Numbered from the stretch's first letter, positions 1-12,638 are shown. The stretch: 64,000 nucleotides of DNA from Mycoplasma buteonis (GCF_000733865.1 NZ_JPOK01000005.1:124001-188000), one strand, 5' to 3'. The notes: generated by a model from the letters alone, not told the origin. Program-made: numbers and translations.

Positions 1-990
1 AAAAATATCTTCTTCAAATCAGTAATACAATGATTTTGACCCTGATTTTTTAGTATAGATAGCTCTTATTAATTCTAAAAATAAATCAAAATCAACTTTG
101 TCTTTTTTATCTCTGTTTTTAAAGTTGTTTTCTATATATTCTCATTTTTTAGCGTAATCTTCTACAATTTTTGAATCATTTGCAGAAACATATCTTAAAT
201 TAATTGTTTTTAAAATATCGGCATTTGATAATTTAACACCTCTATTGTTAATTATTGTAAATAGATTATACGCATCACTAATAGTATCGGTGTTAATTTT
301 TGCAAAAATAATATTAGTTTTAAAAAATCTATATATGAATTTACTTAATAATTGTGGATTTCCAAAAACACTTTTTTCTTGATATTTTTCAATATTTAAC
401 TTTATGTAATTTTTAATGCTATTAACAGCATTAAAAATTGATTTCATAGTTTCATCATTTTTAATCAGTTTTTTGATATCTTTTCTGTGAAGTTCTTCTT
501 CGAGTTGTCCTTTAGTAGCTGCGACTATTAAATTTGAAAGTTGATCGTCAACAAAACTTTTTGTTTGGAAAGATATTCTTGGAATTGTTTTTGTTGAAAC
601 ACCATCACCTGTGACTTCTTTAGCATATGCAAATTTTTCTTTCAAAAGCTCTACTAAGGCATCATACTTTTCGTTATCATTGAAATTGAAGGCTATTATA
701 TCTATTAAACACAATCAAATTAAAATTAATGTTGTTAATCTTTGTTGTCCGTCTAATAAATAAAATTTATCATTAGAATTTTCAACATTACATAAAATAA
801 TTGAACCTAAAAAATAATTATTTTGTTCATTAGTTTTGTATTCAATTTCAAAGAAATCAATTAAATCATCAAGTAGAGAATTAATTTGTTCTTCTTTTCA
901 AACATATGGTCTTTGATACGAAGGAATAACATATGATTTATTTGAAAAGATATCTTGTACGTTGCTTTTACTTATATTAAAATTATTCAT
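1..990 (-). CDS. DUF262 domain protein, C-terminus beyond left edge
   Basis: The frame opens at ATG 988-990 after an AAAGGAAC ribosome site and runs leftward out of the window, so only about 330 residues are visible. Near the N-terminus it reads SYVIPSYQRPYVWKEEQI and soon after FYLLDGQQRLTTL. These are the R-P-W/F and DGQQR(L)T motifs of DUF262, the ParB-related domain seen in GmrS-type proteins. DUF262 proteins are often linked to defence or nucleic-acid cleavage. The C-terminal part, which would show an HNH or GmrD-type nuclease, is outside the window, so the activity is unknown. No modification gene lies beside it here. A run of 15 A (plus strand) sits about 30 bases upstream of the start. 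Confidence 0.85.
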
Positions 991-1018
991 TTGAGTTCCT
1001 TTTATATAATTACTTTAC

Positions 1019-1033
1019 AAAAAAAAAAAAAAA
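1019..1033. repeat. A15 homopolymer upstream of the DUF262 gene
   Basis: Fifteen A on the plus strand (T15 on the gene's strand) lie 29-43 bases before the DUF262 start codon. They sit next to a TATATAA-like stretch that could be a -10 element. Tracts like this in mycoplasma promoters can change length and alter transcription. Here that is only a possibility. Confidence 0.7.
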
Positions 1034-1204
1034 CGGAAGCAAATGATTTTTTTTGATACATTTTTGAAAAATATTTTCATTTTTGATTTTAAATTAAAAT
1101 TTAATTAGTTGTAACTTAATATTTTTTAGAAAAATGATTTATTTTATTTCTAGCATCTTTGTTATCTGTGCGTAAAAGGAACTTTAATTTTGATAAAAAG
1201 CTTC
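1034..1204. other. AT-rich intergenic stretch, no gene seen
   Basis: Between the T15/A15 tract and the terminator of the giant surface-protein gene I see no open frame with a start and ribosome site, and no RNA structure that stands out. Confidence 0.5.
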
Positions 1205-1214
1205 ATAAAATATA

Positions 1215-1254
1215 AAAAACACAATAGTGTTTAAACTACTGTGTTTATTTTTTA
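1215..1254 (-). terminator. Terminator of the giant surface-protein gene
   Basis: A 12-base stem (AAACACAATAGT against ACTACTGTGTTT, one mismatch) with loop GTTTAA lies just past the stop codon of the minus-strand gene. It is flanked by T-rich sequence on one side and A-rich on the other, so it could work in both directions. Confidence 0.75.
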
Positions 1255-4200
1255 TTATTTTTTAGATACTTTCACAATTATTCCTAATGTAGTTAACATT
1301 CCGACTGTGGCTAATGATAAGACTAATCATCATGGTCATTTTAGAATTTCATCTTTAGCTTCAGTAGGTTGCATTTTATGAATTGCACTTTGAATTACAT
1401 TTGAGAATGATTTTATGTTTTTATTTAAATCATTTAAGCGATCTATAACAGTTTTTGGTGCGGTATTATTAGCTTTTTGTGAAACCGCAATAATATCAAA
1501 GTATTTAGCGACTTTTAGTTCTAAAGTAGGTAAATCATATCCTGTGAAATCGTTTTTATGTAAGTCTTTAACAGTTTTCTCAAAAATAGATTGATCATTA
1601 TTTAAGATTGCATCAACTAGTTTGAGCTCAGCATCAGCTAAAACTAAATTACGTTTTAATGAAAATGTATCACGAGCAATATCTGTAAGAATATCTGATC
1701 TTAGTGAAGGATTTTTAACTGCTTCTTTTCCTTTTTCTATTGCAGATAGTAAATTATTTTTAGCTTGATTGTATGATTCTTCATCATTTATATCTGCATT
1801 CTTGTAATTATTTAGTGCATCAGCTAAACGATGTGCGTTAACAATTGTGTTTAACGCATTTTGATAATTATCTTTAGGTAATGAGAAATTATCTAGTTGA
1901 TTAATTAAGTTTTCTAAATCAGAAATTTTATCTTCACTGTAATTACGTGTTAAATCATGAATTTTAGCTAAAATTTGTGAAACTAAATCATCAGCAGCTT
2001 TAGCATTAGCTAAAATTTTATCAATTTCTTCTAATTTTTTAGCATCACTTGGGTTAGAATTATCAAAGTTAACATTTTTAATGTCATTAATAAATTTGTT
2101 TTTTTCTTCATCAGTTAAATTGCTTAATTGATTAATTTGATCTATTCTATCTTGCTTTTGTTTGTTAATTAATTTAGCGTTTTCAATGATTTGTTTTGCA
2201 ATGTCATCATTACCATTTTTAATTTTTTGTTTAGCTTCTTCTTTTTCCTTATCACTTAAATTTGGTAAGCGATCAATGGCGTCAAAATATAATTCCATTT
2301 TTGCATCAACTAACTCTTTTAAAATCTTGTTAACTTGTTCTGATTTTAAAGCAGGAGTTTCATATTCACTTGGTGCAATGTTATTTAGTAATTTTTGTGC
2401 ATCACTAAGTGCTTTATCGTATATTGCTTTTGCTCTATCGCTTGCTTCTTGATATAAATTACTATTCACAACTTCTAAAGCTTTATTAACTGCTTGTTCT
2501 AATTCTGCCATTGCATTGTCTGTCTTTTTAGCTTCATCTAAAATATCTGCAGCACTATCAGTATTTTCGCGATATTCATCTAAATTATGATTAATGATTT
2601 CTGATTTAAAGTAGTCTTTTTGGGCTTGATTTAAATGTTCTAAAGCAAGCATTTGATCAACTAATACTTTTTTATCTTCGTTATTTTTACTTGCATTAGC
2701 AAAAATTTCATCTGCTTGATTTTGATTTTTAGCTTGAGCAATTTGGTTTTTGTAGTTAGTTTTTTCTTCGTCTGATAAATATGATAATTGATCAATTTTA
2801 TCGTTGATTTTTACTTTATCTTCATCAGTTAAGTTGCCTTTTAAGTAAGGTCCGTATTTTTTAATTGCACTTGCAATAATGTTTGATTTGTCTGCTTGTG
2901 TAACAGGAGAAAGTTTAGCATATTCATTTTCTGAAAGACCTTTATTAGCATCGCTTGTATTTGTTAACTCAGCGTACTTGCTGTTAGCTAAAGCTTCTTT
3001 TAATTGATCGTATGAATGATCATTAACAGCGTTTAATAGCCCAATAGCTTCAGCAATTTTGTTATCAAATTCTTCTTGCGATGTATTTGTAGCATTAATA
3101 ATTGCATCAACAATTTTAACTTCAGCATTGGCTTGGTTTTGAATTTTATTTACTTGTGGTTCAACTTCTGTTAATAAAGTTTTTAGCTTTGGATCAGCTA
3201 ATTCTGTATCGATGTTAATGCTTTGCTTTGCTTTATCAAGCTTTTGCCCTAAATCTTTAACAGCTTCTTTTAATTGATTTTCTAAAGTTGCAAAACCATC
3301 GTTTAATACATTAGCTTTTTTGTACTTATCAAGAAGATCTTCTACTTTATCTTTTTCTTTTAGTAGTTCAAACATATCTTTTTGTTGAGAGTAGTCTTTT
3401 TGGTTTGCAATTGGTCCATTTTCATTTTGATTAATTAAATTATTAATTTTCTTAATCAATTCTGCTTTTTTATCTTTGTTTTCTTCTTTTGATAACTGAG
3501 ATAAAGCGTTATCGATGTTATCGTGATTTGCACTATCTAGAATTTTGTTAATTGCTTTTAATGCTTCAGCATCGTTTTTGTCATTATTTTCAAATTCTAC
3601 TTTTTGAATTTTTTCTTTTAATTTTTCTTTTTCTTCGGGAGTTAAAAACTCTAGTTTTTCTATTTTGGCAATTGCATCACCTTTAATTTTATTAATTGCA
3701 ATAATATTATTAATTACATCATTTAAATTATTATTTGAATCACCTAATTTTTCTTTAGCTTTATTTTTTTCATTTTCAGTAATATTAGGTAAATTATCTA
3801 TACCGTCTTTTAATGTGTTAAGTTTATCTAATTTAGTTATACTAATTAAATGTTCAACTTGTTCTTTATTTCAATTTGCTGTTGTTGGTTTACTTACAGC
3901 TGGTTTTATTGTTTGATCATCTCAATTAGTATTTGCTAAATCAGGAGTAGGGTTTTCTTTATTTTTACTTTTATCATTAACTAAGCTACTTGCGGCTTCA
4001 ATATCAGCTTCATAATGCTTTTTATTTACATTTTCATTGGTTAATTCAGTATAAATAGGAAGCTTTTTGATTGCTGCACTATCAGTAATTAATTCTTTAA
4101 GATTACCCATTGCAGTGTTAAGGTTTTGAGCATCAGTTTTAACTTTTTCGGTTGCTGAACCTGTGTATGTTTTATCAGCAGCTGGTTCGATATTTGAAGC

Positions 4201-7200
4201 AATAATATTTTCTTTAACTTGTGTTAGCTGAGGACCATTTAAGTTAGGGTATGTTTTTGCTAAATTGTCAATTAATTTTTTCTTATTATTATCTTTTGTA
4301 GTTGCTTTTGCTACTATTTCTTCTAACTCAGTACCAGCTTGTGGATAAGTTTTTGTTACTCCATCAGTGGCTTGTTCTAATTTATCGATTTGTTCTAAAT
4401 ACTCTTGTTTTTCTTCAGGTGAAAGATATTTTTTATCGTTAATAGCTTTTTTAGCATCTTGAATTTTTTGTTTGAAATTTTGTTTTGTTGTATTGTAGAA
4501 ACCAGTAATTTTTGCTGTTCTTTCTTCTGATTTTTCATTAGTAATAGGATTAAGAACTTTGTATTTAATTACTAAGTTATGATCATCTGAATTTTCAGTA
4601 TCAGCTTGTACATCAGTTACTTGTCAATCTTGTCAAAAATCTACTTTTTGTTCATTTTCACCATCACGTTGCGGCATAACATTGGCATTATTATTTCCAC
4701 CTGTAGTTTGTAATGTATGTGTAACTTTTTTCATTAATTCTTCTGATTTTGCCACTTCAGAAGCTTTGACATTTTCTTTGTCAGTATCTTGATCGCCGTA
4801 TTTTCAAACTACATCAGCACCATTAAGAGCTAATCTAGCTTTTTTAGTGTTTTGAATTAGATCACTTATATTTTTTAAATTTTGTGAAGCAGTAGCTTGC
4901 AATTTACCATGCTGATCATTATTCTTAAATTGATTTGAACTTTTATCGTAACCTAAGTATTCTAAAGTCTTATTAATTAAATCATCATAAGCTGTTTTTA
5001 CGTATGTTTTTTCTGTTTGAGATGCATCTTCACCAGGTTTAGGAGCATCGGCTAATAGGTAAACAGTTTTATCTTTTAATGATTTTAAGAATAAATCTGC
5101 TTCAGTGCTTAAGTCTTTTGCTAATTCATTTTTAATTGTCGCTTCTTGAACGATACGGTCAACAAAATCACCAGAAGTTGTTTTTGAATTATTGATTTTT
5201 TGTTTATATTCATTAATTAATTCAGGACTTAAATATTCTAATTGACCTAATTTTTTTTGTGCTTCATTTTTTGAATTTTGAAGTTCTTCAGTTTCTTTTT
5301 CGTTTATTTTATTATTAAGCTCTTCTAAAATTTTATTTCATTGTGGAATGATGTCGGCTCTTTCAGGTTTTATAGCTACAAAATTTGATTGACTTTGATT
5401 TTTTGGTAATTCATTATTTGTTAATTTATGAACATCAGCCATTTTAGCTTTTAAGTCTTTTTCTAATTGATTAACTCTTTCATTAATTGTATTTCAAAGC
5501 TTATCTTTTTTGGTTAAACCACTTTGCAATTTAGCACCAAATTCATTCATAAATTTATCTTTATATGCTTTAAAATATTGACTAACATTATTATCTTCGG
5601 TTAATTTTAATAATCCTGTTTGATCATTATCAATGCCATTATTTAAATCATCCATGATAGGAGTTTTATCACTAATATTTTTTGTGATAGTATTTTTAAG
5701 TTCAATTAACTCAGCAAGAGTTGCTGATGGTTTTTGTTTTAATGACCCTCATTTAGCTAAATCTTGAATATAAACAGATTTTGTACTTTCGAATGTTTTT
5801 TTGTAAGTTTTTAAGTCATCTAAGTAATTTACTCATTTATCTAAATATTCCGCATTAAATGCACTATTTGTAAATCTAGCAATTGATTGATTTACATTAG
5901 GATCAATATTTTCTCTGTAATTATCTTGTTGTACATCATGAAAGTTTTTAACATAATCATTAATTTGTTGCACGAAATCATCTTTAGCAAATGCAAATGG
6001 TTCTACAAATGGACTGTAAGTATCAAAACCAACACCTTCACCACTATTAATAGAACTTAAAGAAGCTTGAATAGCTGAATCCATTAAAGTAGCTTGTGGT
6101 AAGTCTTTAATATATTTTTTATATGCTAAAGTTGAAGATGAACCACGTCAATCTGAACTAACACCACCCATTCAGAAAGAAGGTGTTTGAAGAGCTATTT
6201 TGTTATTGTTTTCTAAACTTCTTCAAGGCTCATTTTCTCAAACTTTATCATTTGAATAAGCGTATTTAGCAATTAATTGATTAAGCTTTTCATATGATTG
6301 TTCTGCAGTGTGTAATAATTTTGTATCTTCTGGATTGAAGTCATTTGAAATTTGATTTTTTCTTATAAATTCAGGGATTTCTGCTTCGATTTCTTTGAAT
6401 GCTTGATAAAAATCAGAATAATATTTGTTAAATTGATTGTATTGCTCATCTGTTAAAGTTACACCATCTTTAACTGTTTTTAAACTAAGTTTTAGTAAAG
6501 CGTTTATAGGTATTAGTTTCTGAGAATCAAATGCTTTCATCCCAAATTGTGATTGAGTAGTTACACTGTTTTCACTAGCTCATTTTTTTGCTTCTTCAAT
6601 AGTTCATTTATCTTTTGGATCACCATCAAATGATGCTGAAAGCAATGTATACAATGCATTAACTCTTTCGAAGTATGGATAAACGTAAATTGCATCATAT
6701 AACTTTCTATAAGATTTGTATGCATCAGCCATTGAATCTCTAAATTGATTAAAATCAATAGATTTAAGATCTAATGAATTTACATTATCTCTTTTTGATT
6801 TGGCTTCATCAAATAGTTTTTTAATAGCAGGGACTTGTTCATAACTTTTTGCTTTTTCTAAAAAATTATCCACTAATGTTATAAAAGTAGTTTTTTGATC
6901 ATTAAAATATGAAACTAAGTCTCCCATTTGGTTTACTAATGATTTTGATTTTGAATCAGTTTTTTTGTGAGGTAAGTAATTTAAAGCTTGCACTTGGTCA
7001 ATAAATTTTTGAGCATTAATATCAACTTTTCGATATGCTTCGTGAGTTTGCTCACTTAATTCTTTTGATTGTGCTTTAGTTGAAAAATTAGAATTTATTA
7101 TAAATTTTCTTGCATTATGATCGTAAGTAAAAGTTGTAGGACTTGGTTGTTCTCATCTTGTAGCAACACTTCCGTCTGGGTTTGCGTATGTAACTTTTCA

Positions 7201-8412
7201 GACATACTTGTTATTTACTTGATCTGCTTTTGTTAAATCTTCATCGAATGGTAAGTCAAATGTAAATCTAGATTTAACTGTATTGTTATGTGTTTTATCT
7301 ATAAATTCATTATCTCTAAGTGTTGGAATGATTAGCATTGCTTCCAAGCAATTAGGTTCTAGTGATGAATTACATTCTGTTGTATTTTTACGTTTAAATA
7401 ATTCATAATTTAATCCAGGTTCAGTAACTTTATTTTGATTATTATAATTATTAGTAATTTCAGCTGTTACACTTAATAATGGATTTCTTGTAAATTCGTT
7501 AACTGCTAAACGTTGAAAAATGTGTGATCTAGAACCTGTTGGCATATCTCATGATTTAAATGCACCACCAACAAATGATTTACTTGGTGTTTGATATGCT
7601 TTTTCTTTTAATGTTAAATCTTTTAAATCATTTCTAGGTTTGGTGCTAAAACGAAATTCAAACTTCTTATCTCTCATTCAAGAATCTGTTTTATACTGAA
7701 CTTTTAATACGCTACCAATATTAGAATGTCATTCTCTATGTGTTTTGAAATATTTACCTGTTAGTAAATCTAATCCTGTATCGTAACTAGCTATTAAATT
7801 ATAGTTACGTTGTTTTTGTTCATCTGTGCTAGGGTTACCGTATGTTGTTAATCCGATAAGTCTTTCGTTATCATCAATAGTAGTTAGAACATTTTCATTT
7901 TCTTGTTCTGCTCTTCTTTTGTCTCCTATTGGTATTGATATTGTTTTAATTTTTGTTACACCATCTGGTTTAAAAATGTCTAGTCAGATTGTGTCTTTAT
8001 CTACTACTAAATCGTTAGAAATAAAAATTGCAAAATATGGATCACTTGTTCAGTAATCATATCCTGATCCACCTCTGTCTTTTAATGGTTTTGAATTAAA
8101 TTTAATAGTTCATTCTTGCTTATCAGATTCAATAGAGTTTGTTAAAGTTGTGATAACTTGTCTTTCAGCAGTATCTTTTGCTTGTTCTCCCTCTTGTGGA
8201 TGGCTTCCTTCACCACCACCATAAACTGGTGCTTCTGCAATTCATGTTGGTGTATTTTTTGTATAAGTTGTATAAAGAGATGTGACAAATTCATCTCTTT
8301 GGAACTCTGAATTATTTTGATTTGTGGTTGCTGCCGATACCATTACAACTGGTGAAATTCCAGCAATAATTGCAGTGCCTAATATTTGTTTGTGATATTT
8401 TTTTAACCTCAT
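1255..8412 (-). CDS. Giant GA-module surface protein (2385 aa)
   Basis: One unbroken frame, with several TGA tryptophan codons, runs from ATG 8410-8412 (ribosome site AAGGAG) to TAA 1255-1257. The N-terminus is a signal peptide (basic MRLKKYHK start, hydrophobic core, then VSAA). The C-terminus has a membrane helix after WPWW and a basic tail, VKVSKK. From about residue 1050 to 2120 there are at least eight helical modules with the pattern L-x-x-L-(S/T)-x-E-E-K, for example LSNLTDEEKNKF and LPNLSDKEKEEA. This pattern is that of GA (albumin-binding-type) modules and DUF1542-like repeats of cell-wall adhesins. The N-terminal ~900 residues are not recognised. Likely role: a cell-surface adhesin or host-protein binder, inferred from the modules. 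It is alone in its transcript. What it binds cannot be read from the sequence. Confidence 0.85.
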
Positions 8413-8646
8413 AAAACTCCTTAAATTTGTTTCTAAAAGTGACTATATTTATTTTATAACTTTTAGTTTTATATGTAAATTTAGTTACTTTTATGCTTAT
8501 TTCACCTAAAAAGTTTTAATAAAATCAAAAAAATAATAAAAAAATAACTTTTTCATATATATATATATATATAACGAGGGTATAAAAAAATAATTTTTTT
8601 ATAAAAAAGTGGTGTTTTTTCAAAAAATATAGATTTTGAAAATAAA
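8413..8646. other. Upstream region of the giant surface-protein gene
   Basis: This AT-rich gap holds the likely promoter of the giant gene: on the minus strand a TATAAAAT stretch lies about 30-40 bases before the start codon. It also holds a (TA)n tract. I see no gene in it. Confidence 0.5.
8555..8573. repeat. (TA)n dinucleotide tract
   Basis: About nine TA units lie roughly 145 bases upstream of the giant surface-protein start. Short tandem repeats can vary in length. This one lies further from the likely promoter than typical phase-variation repeats. Confidence 0.7.
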
Positions 8647-8668
8647 AAAGATAAGTTTGCACTTATCT
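8643..8668 (-). terminator. Terminator overlapping the aspS stop
   Basis: The stem AGATAAGT/ACTTATCT (8649-8656 and 8661-8668) with loop TTGC is followed on the minus strand by a T-rich run. The aspS stop codon TAG lies inside the hairpin. Confidence 0.8.
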
Positions 8669-10379
8669 AATTTGTATTTTTATCTTGTTTAAGCTGAATG
8701 AATAAATCATTTAATTGATTTATGTCAACTCCACTTGGTGCTTCGGTAAATACATCTTCATTTTTAGCATTCTTTGGAAAGGCGATAACATCACGAATTG
8801 TTTTGTGTCCTGATAAGATCATAACAATACGATCGATACCTAATCCAATTCCGCAATGTGGTGGTACACCATATTCGAAAGCTTTTAGAAAGAAACCGAA
8901 TTTAGTTTTTTGTGCTTCTTGGTCCATTCCGATCATTTCAAACATTTTCTTTTGCATGGTTTCATCGAAGATACGTGCTGATCCGCTTCCTAGTTCAAAA
9001 CCATTAAGAACTAAGTCATAGCTTTTTGCACGAATTTTTTCTTTAGGTAGATTATCTAGTTCTTCTAAAGTATTATCAAATTGAGTAAATGGATGATGTG
9101 CAGCTGCTCAGCTGTTATTTTCTTCATCGTATTCAAACATAGGTCAATCAACTATTCAAGAAAAGTTATATTCATCTTTAGCTCAGTTGTATCAAGAATT
9201 TAATTCAACTCTCAGAGCTCCAAGAGCTTGAGAAGCATTTTCAAATTTATCAGCACAAATTAAGTATGTTCCATCTTGTTCTTTTTGTGATTGAATAAGT
9301 TCTTTAACTGAATCTGCTACTTTAGTTGCAAAGTTACTATCAACAACTTCTCCATTAGATACTGTGAAATAAAATAAAACTTTAACCTTATTTTTCTTAG
9401 CGATTTCTTCAAGTGATTTAAATTCTTTCTTTGTAATAATTTCACTAATTTTAAGAAGTCTTTTACTGTTTGCATTTTTTATGATATTAAATTCTGTATT
9501 TTTACAAAAATCTGGAATATCACTGATTTTGTTTTCAAATCTTAAATCAGGTTTGTCTGAACCATAATCTCTAATACAATCATCAAAAGCTAGACGTTTA
9601 AATGGAATTGTTACTTCAACATTCATAACTTTTTTCATTAAATATTGAAACATTTTTTCAATGTAACTTTGAAAATGTTCAACATCCATAAAACTAACTT
9701 CCATATCTAGTTGTGTAAATTCTGGTTGACGGTCTTTACGTGAATCTTCATCACGAAAACAACGTGCAATTTGATAATATTTTTCAAATCCACTAATCAT
9801 TAGTAATTGTTTAAATAATTGTGGACTTTGTGGCAATGCATAAAAACTATTAAAGTTTCTTGTTGGAACTAAAAAGTCTCTTGCACCTTCGGGAGTTGCT
9901 TTACTTAAAATTGGTGTTTCAATTTCGGTAAATTCGGCTGATTGAAGATATTCTCTAATTGCAAAAATTAAATCATTTCTTAATTTTAAAGTTTTTTGCA
10001 TAATAGGTCTACGTAAATCTAAAAACTTGTTTTTTAATCTTAATTCTTCTTTCACATCGATGTCATCACGAATTTGAAATGGTAATTCTTTTGCTGTTGA
10101 TAAAACTTTAAAATTAGAAACAGCTATTTCTATTTGACCTGTAGGAATTTCATTGTTATAGTCTTTTCTTTCTCTTACAACTCCAGTGACTTCAAGTACA
10201 CTTTCTTTTGAAAAAGTAATAGGTTGATTAAAAACTAATTGAGTAATCCCGTATTTATCTCTTAAGTCAACAAAGTTTAATTCACCAAATCTACGTTTAT
10301 TAGCTACCCAACCATAAAGTGTTACAGTTTTATTTACATCACTTAAACGTAACTGGTTATTATTAATTAATTTATTCAT
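8667..10379 (-). CDS. aspS: Aspartyl-tRNA synthetase
   Basis: A 570-residue class II synthetase that charges tRNA-Asp. It starts with an OB-fold anticodon-binding domain (GWVANKRRFGELNFVDLRD). Motif 2 reads FRDEDSRKDRQPEFTQLD, and the C-terminal motif 3 reads GIGLGIDRIVMIL. The start is taken as ATG 10377-10379, with AAGGAG nine bases upstream. A longer in-frame ATG at 10397 lacks a ribosome site. It overlaps the end of hisS by eight bases, so both are read from one transcript. Length is normal for the bacterial enzyme. Confidence 0.96.
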
Positions 10380-11724
10380 TTCCAAATACTCCTTCAATTA
10401 ATTCTTCAACTTGATCAACATCAACATCATCAATTTCTTTTTCTGCCATAAAACGAACTAAATCAATAATACCTTGTTCATTTTTGGCGAACATTATTTT
10501 GTCATTGCTATCTAAGTGTTTTGCAAGTAAAAGATTTTTTTGTTCGAGATTTTTATCATCACAAATAATAATTTGTGCGTGTACTTTTTTAGCACGATCA
10601 AAAATTTTCTTAGATTTAATTAATTCATATTCTATTTTGACATTTGAAAAAATTGCTCTAATATAATTATTAATAATTCCATGCAAGAATTTTAAATTTT
10701 CATCATTTTCAGAGGCAGCTACATAAATTGATGCACTTTCTAATGCGGTTGTAATTTCATTTTGTTCAATTACTCTTTCACCAATAATCGAAATTAAACG
10801 GTCTACTCCAAAACCAAAACCAATACTTGAAAGTTCTGGTCCACCAAGTTGTTTGATTAAGTTAGAATAACGACCACCACCTATTAAAGTAGATTGACTA
10901 CCAGTATTTTTATCTGTTGAGACAAACTCAAAAACAATTTCATCATAATAGTCTAGTCCTCTAACTAATTCATGAGCAATTTCGAATTCAATTCCTCACT
11001 CAGTTAGTAAATCCGTTAATTTTGTAAAGTATTCCTTAGATTCATCTGATAAGTAATCAAAAATCATTGGTGCATTTTGGACAATCTCTAATTTGCTATC
11101 TACTTTATCATCTAAAATTCTTAAAGCTTTATTTTCTTTTAATCTTCTTTGTGAATCTTCTGAAAGTTGATCGACATATGGTTTAAAATATTCGATTAAA
11201 GCTTTTTCATATCTATTACGTGTTTCTAAATCACCAATGGTATTAATTTTTAAAATGGTTTCAACTTCTAAGTTATTAAGTAAAATTTGTGCCATTAAAA
11301 TTATTTCAGCGTCTTTAAAATAATTTTTTTCTCCAACGAATTCAACACCTGCTTGGTAAAATTGTCTATAACGTCCTTTTTGAGGTTGTTCATAACGAAA
11401 CATTGGTCCAAAATAAGCGAATTTATCTCAATTTGATCCAAATCATTTATTTTCAATTAGTGCACGCACAAAACTTGCAGTTCCTTCAGGACGTAAGCAA
11501 ATTTCTCTTTTACCTTTATCAAGAAATTCATACATTTCTTTAGTTGCAATTTCACTATCGTCACCAACACTACGTTTAAATAAATTGGTTGATTCAATAA
11601 TTGGTGTTTCAACCATTAAAAATCCAAATTTATTAACTGTATCTTCAAAAATAAATTGAATAAATTTTTTGACTTCAAAATCCACTGGATTATAGTCTTT
11701 TGTTCCTTTAATTTTGCTAATCAT
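10372..11724 (-). CDS. hisS: Histidyl-tRNA synthetase
   Basis: A 450-residue class II synthetase that charges tRNA-His. The N-terminus ISKIKGTKDYNP and the segment VETPIIEST (motif 1) are typical. Motif 2 lies around FRYEQPQKGRYRQFYQ. Near residue 305 is the histidine-specific LGGPELSSIGFGFGVDRL stretch, which combines the histidyl signature and motif 3. It opens with GGAG six bases before ATG 11722-11724 and is the first gene of a two-gene unit with aspS. The hisS-aspS order is common in Firmicutes and mollicutes. Confidence 0.96.
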
Positions 11725-11914
11725 TTTAGCTCCTAAATTTATATAAAAAATAATTATCTATATTTTACAATTTTTGAAAAAAATTACTTGATTAATATAT
11801 TATTTATTTATATAAAAATTAAAGAGAGTCTATGTTTTTAGTACAAATTTTTTAACATCAATTTTTATCAGAATGTGTTTTGTACTTTTTTAAATTTATT
11901 TTGCAATTTTATTA

Positions 11915-11920
11915 TTGACA
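11915..11920 (+). promoter_or_regulatory. -35-like box before the small membrane protein
   Basis: TTGACA lies 56 bases before the start codon. The matching -10 element is not a clear TATAAT. The upstream gap 11725-11914 holds no gene, only A/T-rich sequence with an imperfect long-loop repeat (AGTACAAA ... TTTGTACT) ending in T6. Confidence 0.4.
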
Positions 11921-11975
11921 TTGTTTTTTTATTTCAAAAACACAATAACTAAAAACAAGCTCAAGAAGGAGACAA

Positions 11976-12449
11976 ATGTCTAAAAACAAAAATTTAATTA
12001 AAAATGCAAATTTAGCAGTAGCTGCTTTAATTGTGTTTGGAAGCATTATTCAAACAATTGGAGCTTTATATTTAATGTTATCAATCCGTAACTGAGCTAA
12101 ATTATCATCAAACGCCCATTTAGCTTCAGAAGTTTTATTTGTTCTTGGATTTGTTATTTTAATTTTCGGAGTTTTCGGATTAGTTTTTAACTTTTTTATT
12201 ATTAAACCAACTAACATCAAACAAGCAAATGCTTTATTTTATGTTATTCCACTTTTTTTAAGTTTATCTCTTACAATTTCTACTTTTATTATCCTTTTTG
12301 GTTTTGATACAGTTAGTCAAAAAACAACTTTATTAATATTAGTAGGATTGAATTTATTTACAATGCCAATTTTAATTTTTACTGGAGTAGCAGAACTTAA
12401 AAATATTAAAGTTAAAACTTTATTTAATTTTAAAAGTAACAAAAATTAA
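11976..12449 (+). CDS. Four-helix membrane protein, unknown function
   Basis: A 157-residue protein opens at ATG 11976 behind AAGAAGGAG. After a short basic N-terminus (SKNKNLIKNAN) it has about four hydrophobic segments separated by short loops, and it ends in a basic tail (FKSNKN). There is one TGA tryptophan (RNWAK). I do not recognise a family. It is transcribed alone, between the divergent hisS unit and a strong terminator, so its context gives no hint of function. Confidence 0.8.
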
Positions 12450-12468
12450 AACATAATTTCATATATAT

Positions 12469-12518
12469 GCTAAAAACTTGAAATTTTTTCTTTTTAATTT
12501 TGAGTTTTTAGCTTTTTT
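12469..12518 (+). terminator. Rho-independent terminator
   Basis: A long stem (GCTAAAAACTTGAAATT against AATTTTGAGTTTTTAGC) with a T-rich loop is followed by T6. It closes the small membrane-protein gene. Confidence 0.85.
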
Positions 12519-12542
12519 CTTTTTAAATCGTTTTTTATGGTT

Positions 12543-12548
12543 TATAAT
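12543..12548 (+). promoter_or_regulatory. -10 box of the lysine-riboswitch/pepF-opp transcript
   Basis: A perfect TATAAT. The expected start of transcription is near 12555, about 135 bases before the riboswitch aptamer. No convincing -35 box is seen, which is common in mycoplasmas. Confidence 0.6.
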
Positions 12549-12554
12549 TGTGAC

Positions 12555-12638
12555 ATGAATCAATTAACAAACAAGAAAGCAATTATTAAGAACTGAACCA
12601 TTCGTTTTAATATTATTATTAAAATGTGTTTTTAGTGT
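12555..12638 (+). CDS. Possible leader peptide (27 aa)
   Basis: ATG 12555 lies at the predicted transcription start. It opens a 27-codon frame (MNQLTNKKAIIKNWTIRFN...) ending at a TAG before the riboswitch. It has no ribosome site, so it could only be translated as a leaderless message. It contains several lysine codons, which is also ordinary for AT-rich DNA. It may be chance. Confidence 0.2.

Noticed and set aside
2162-2452. Plus-strand open frames inside the giant surface gene (also 3665-3916 and 7826-8056).
   Set aside because: They are shadows of the long minus-strand frame, with low-complexity content and no ribosome sites.
11840-11895. AGTACAAA ... TTTGTACT as a terminator or attenuator.
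   Set aside because: The loop is very long and A/T-rich; pairing is probably chance.
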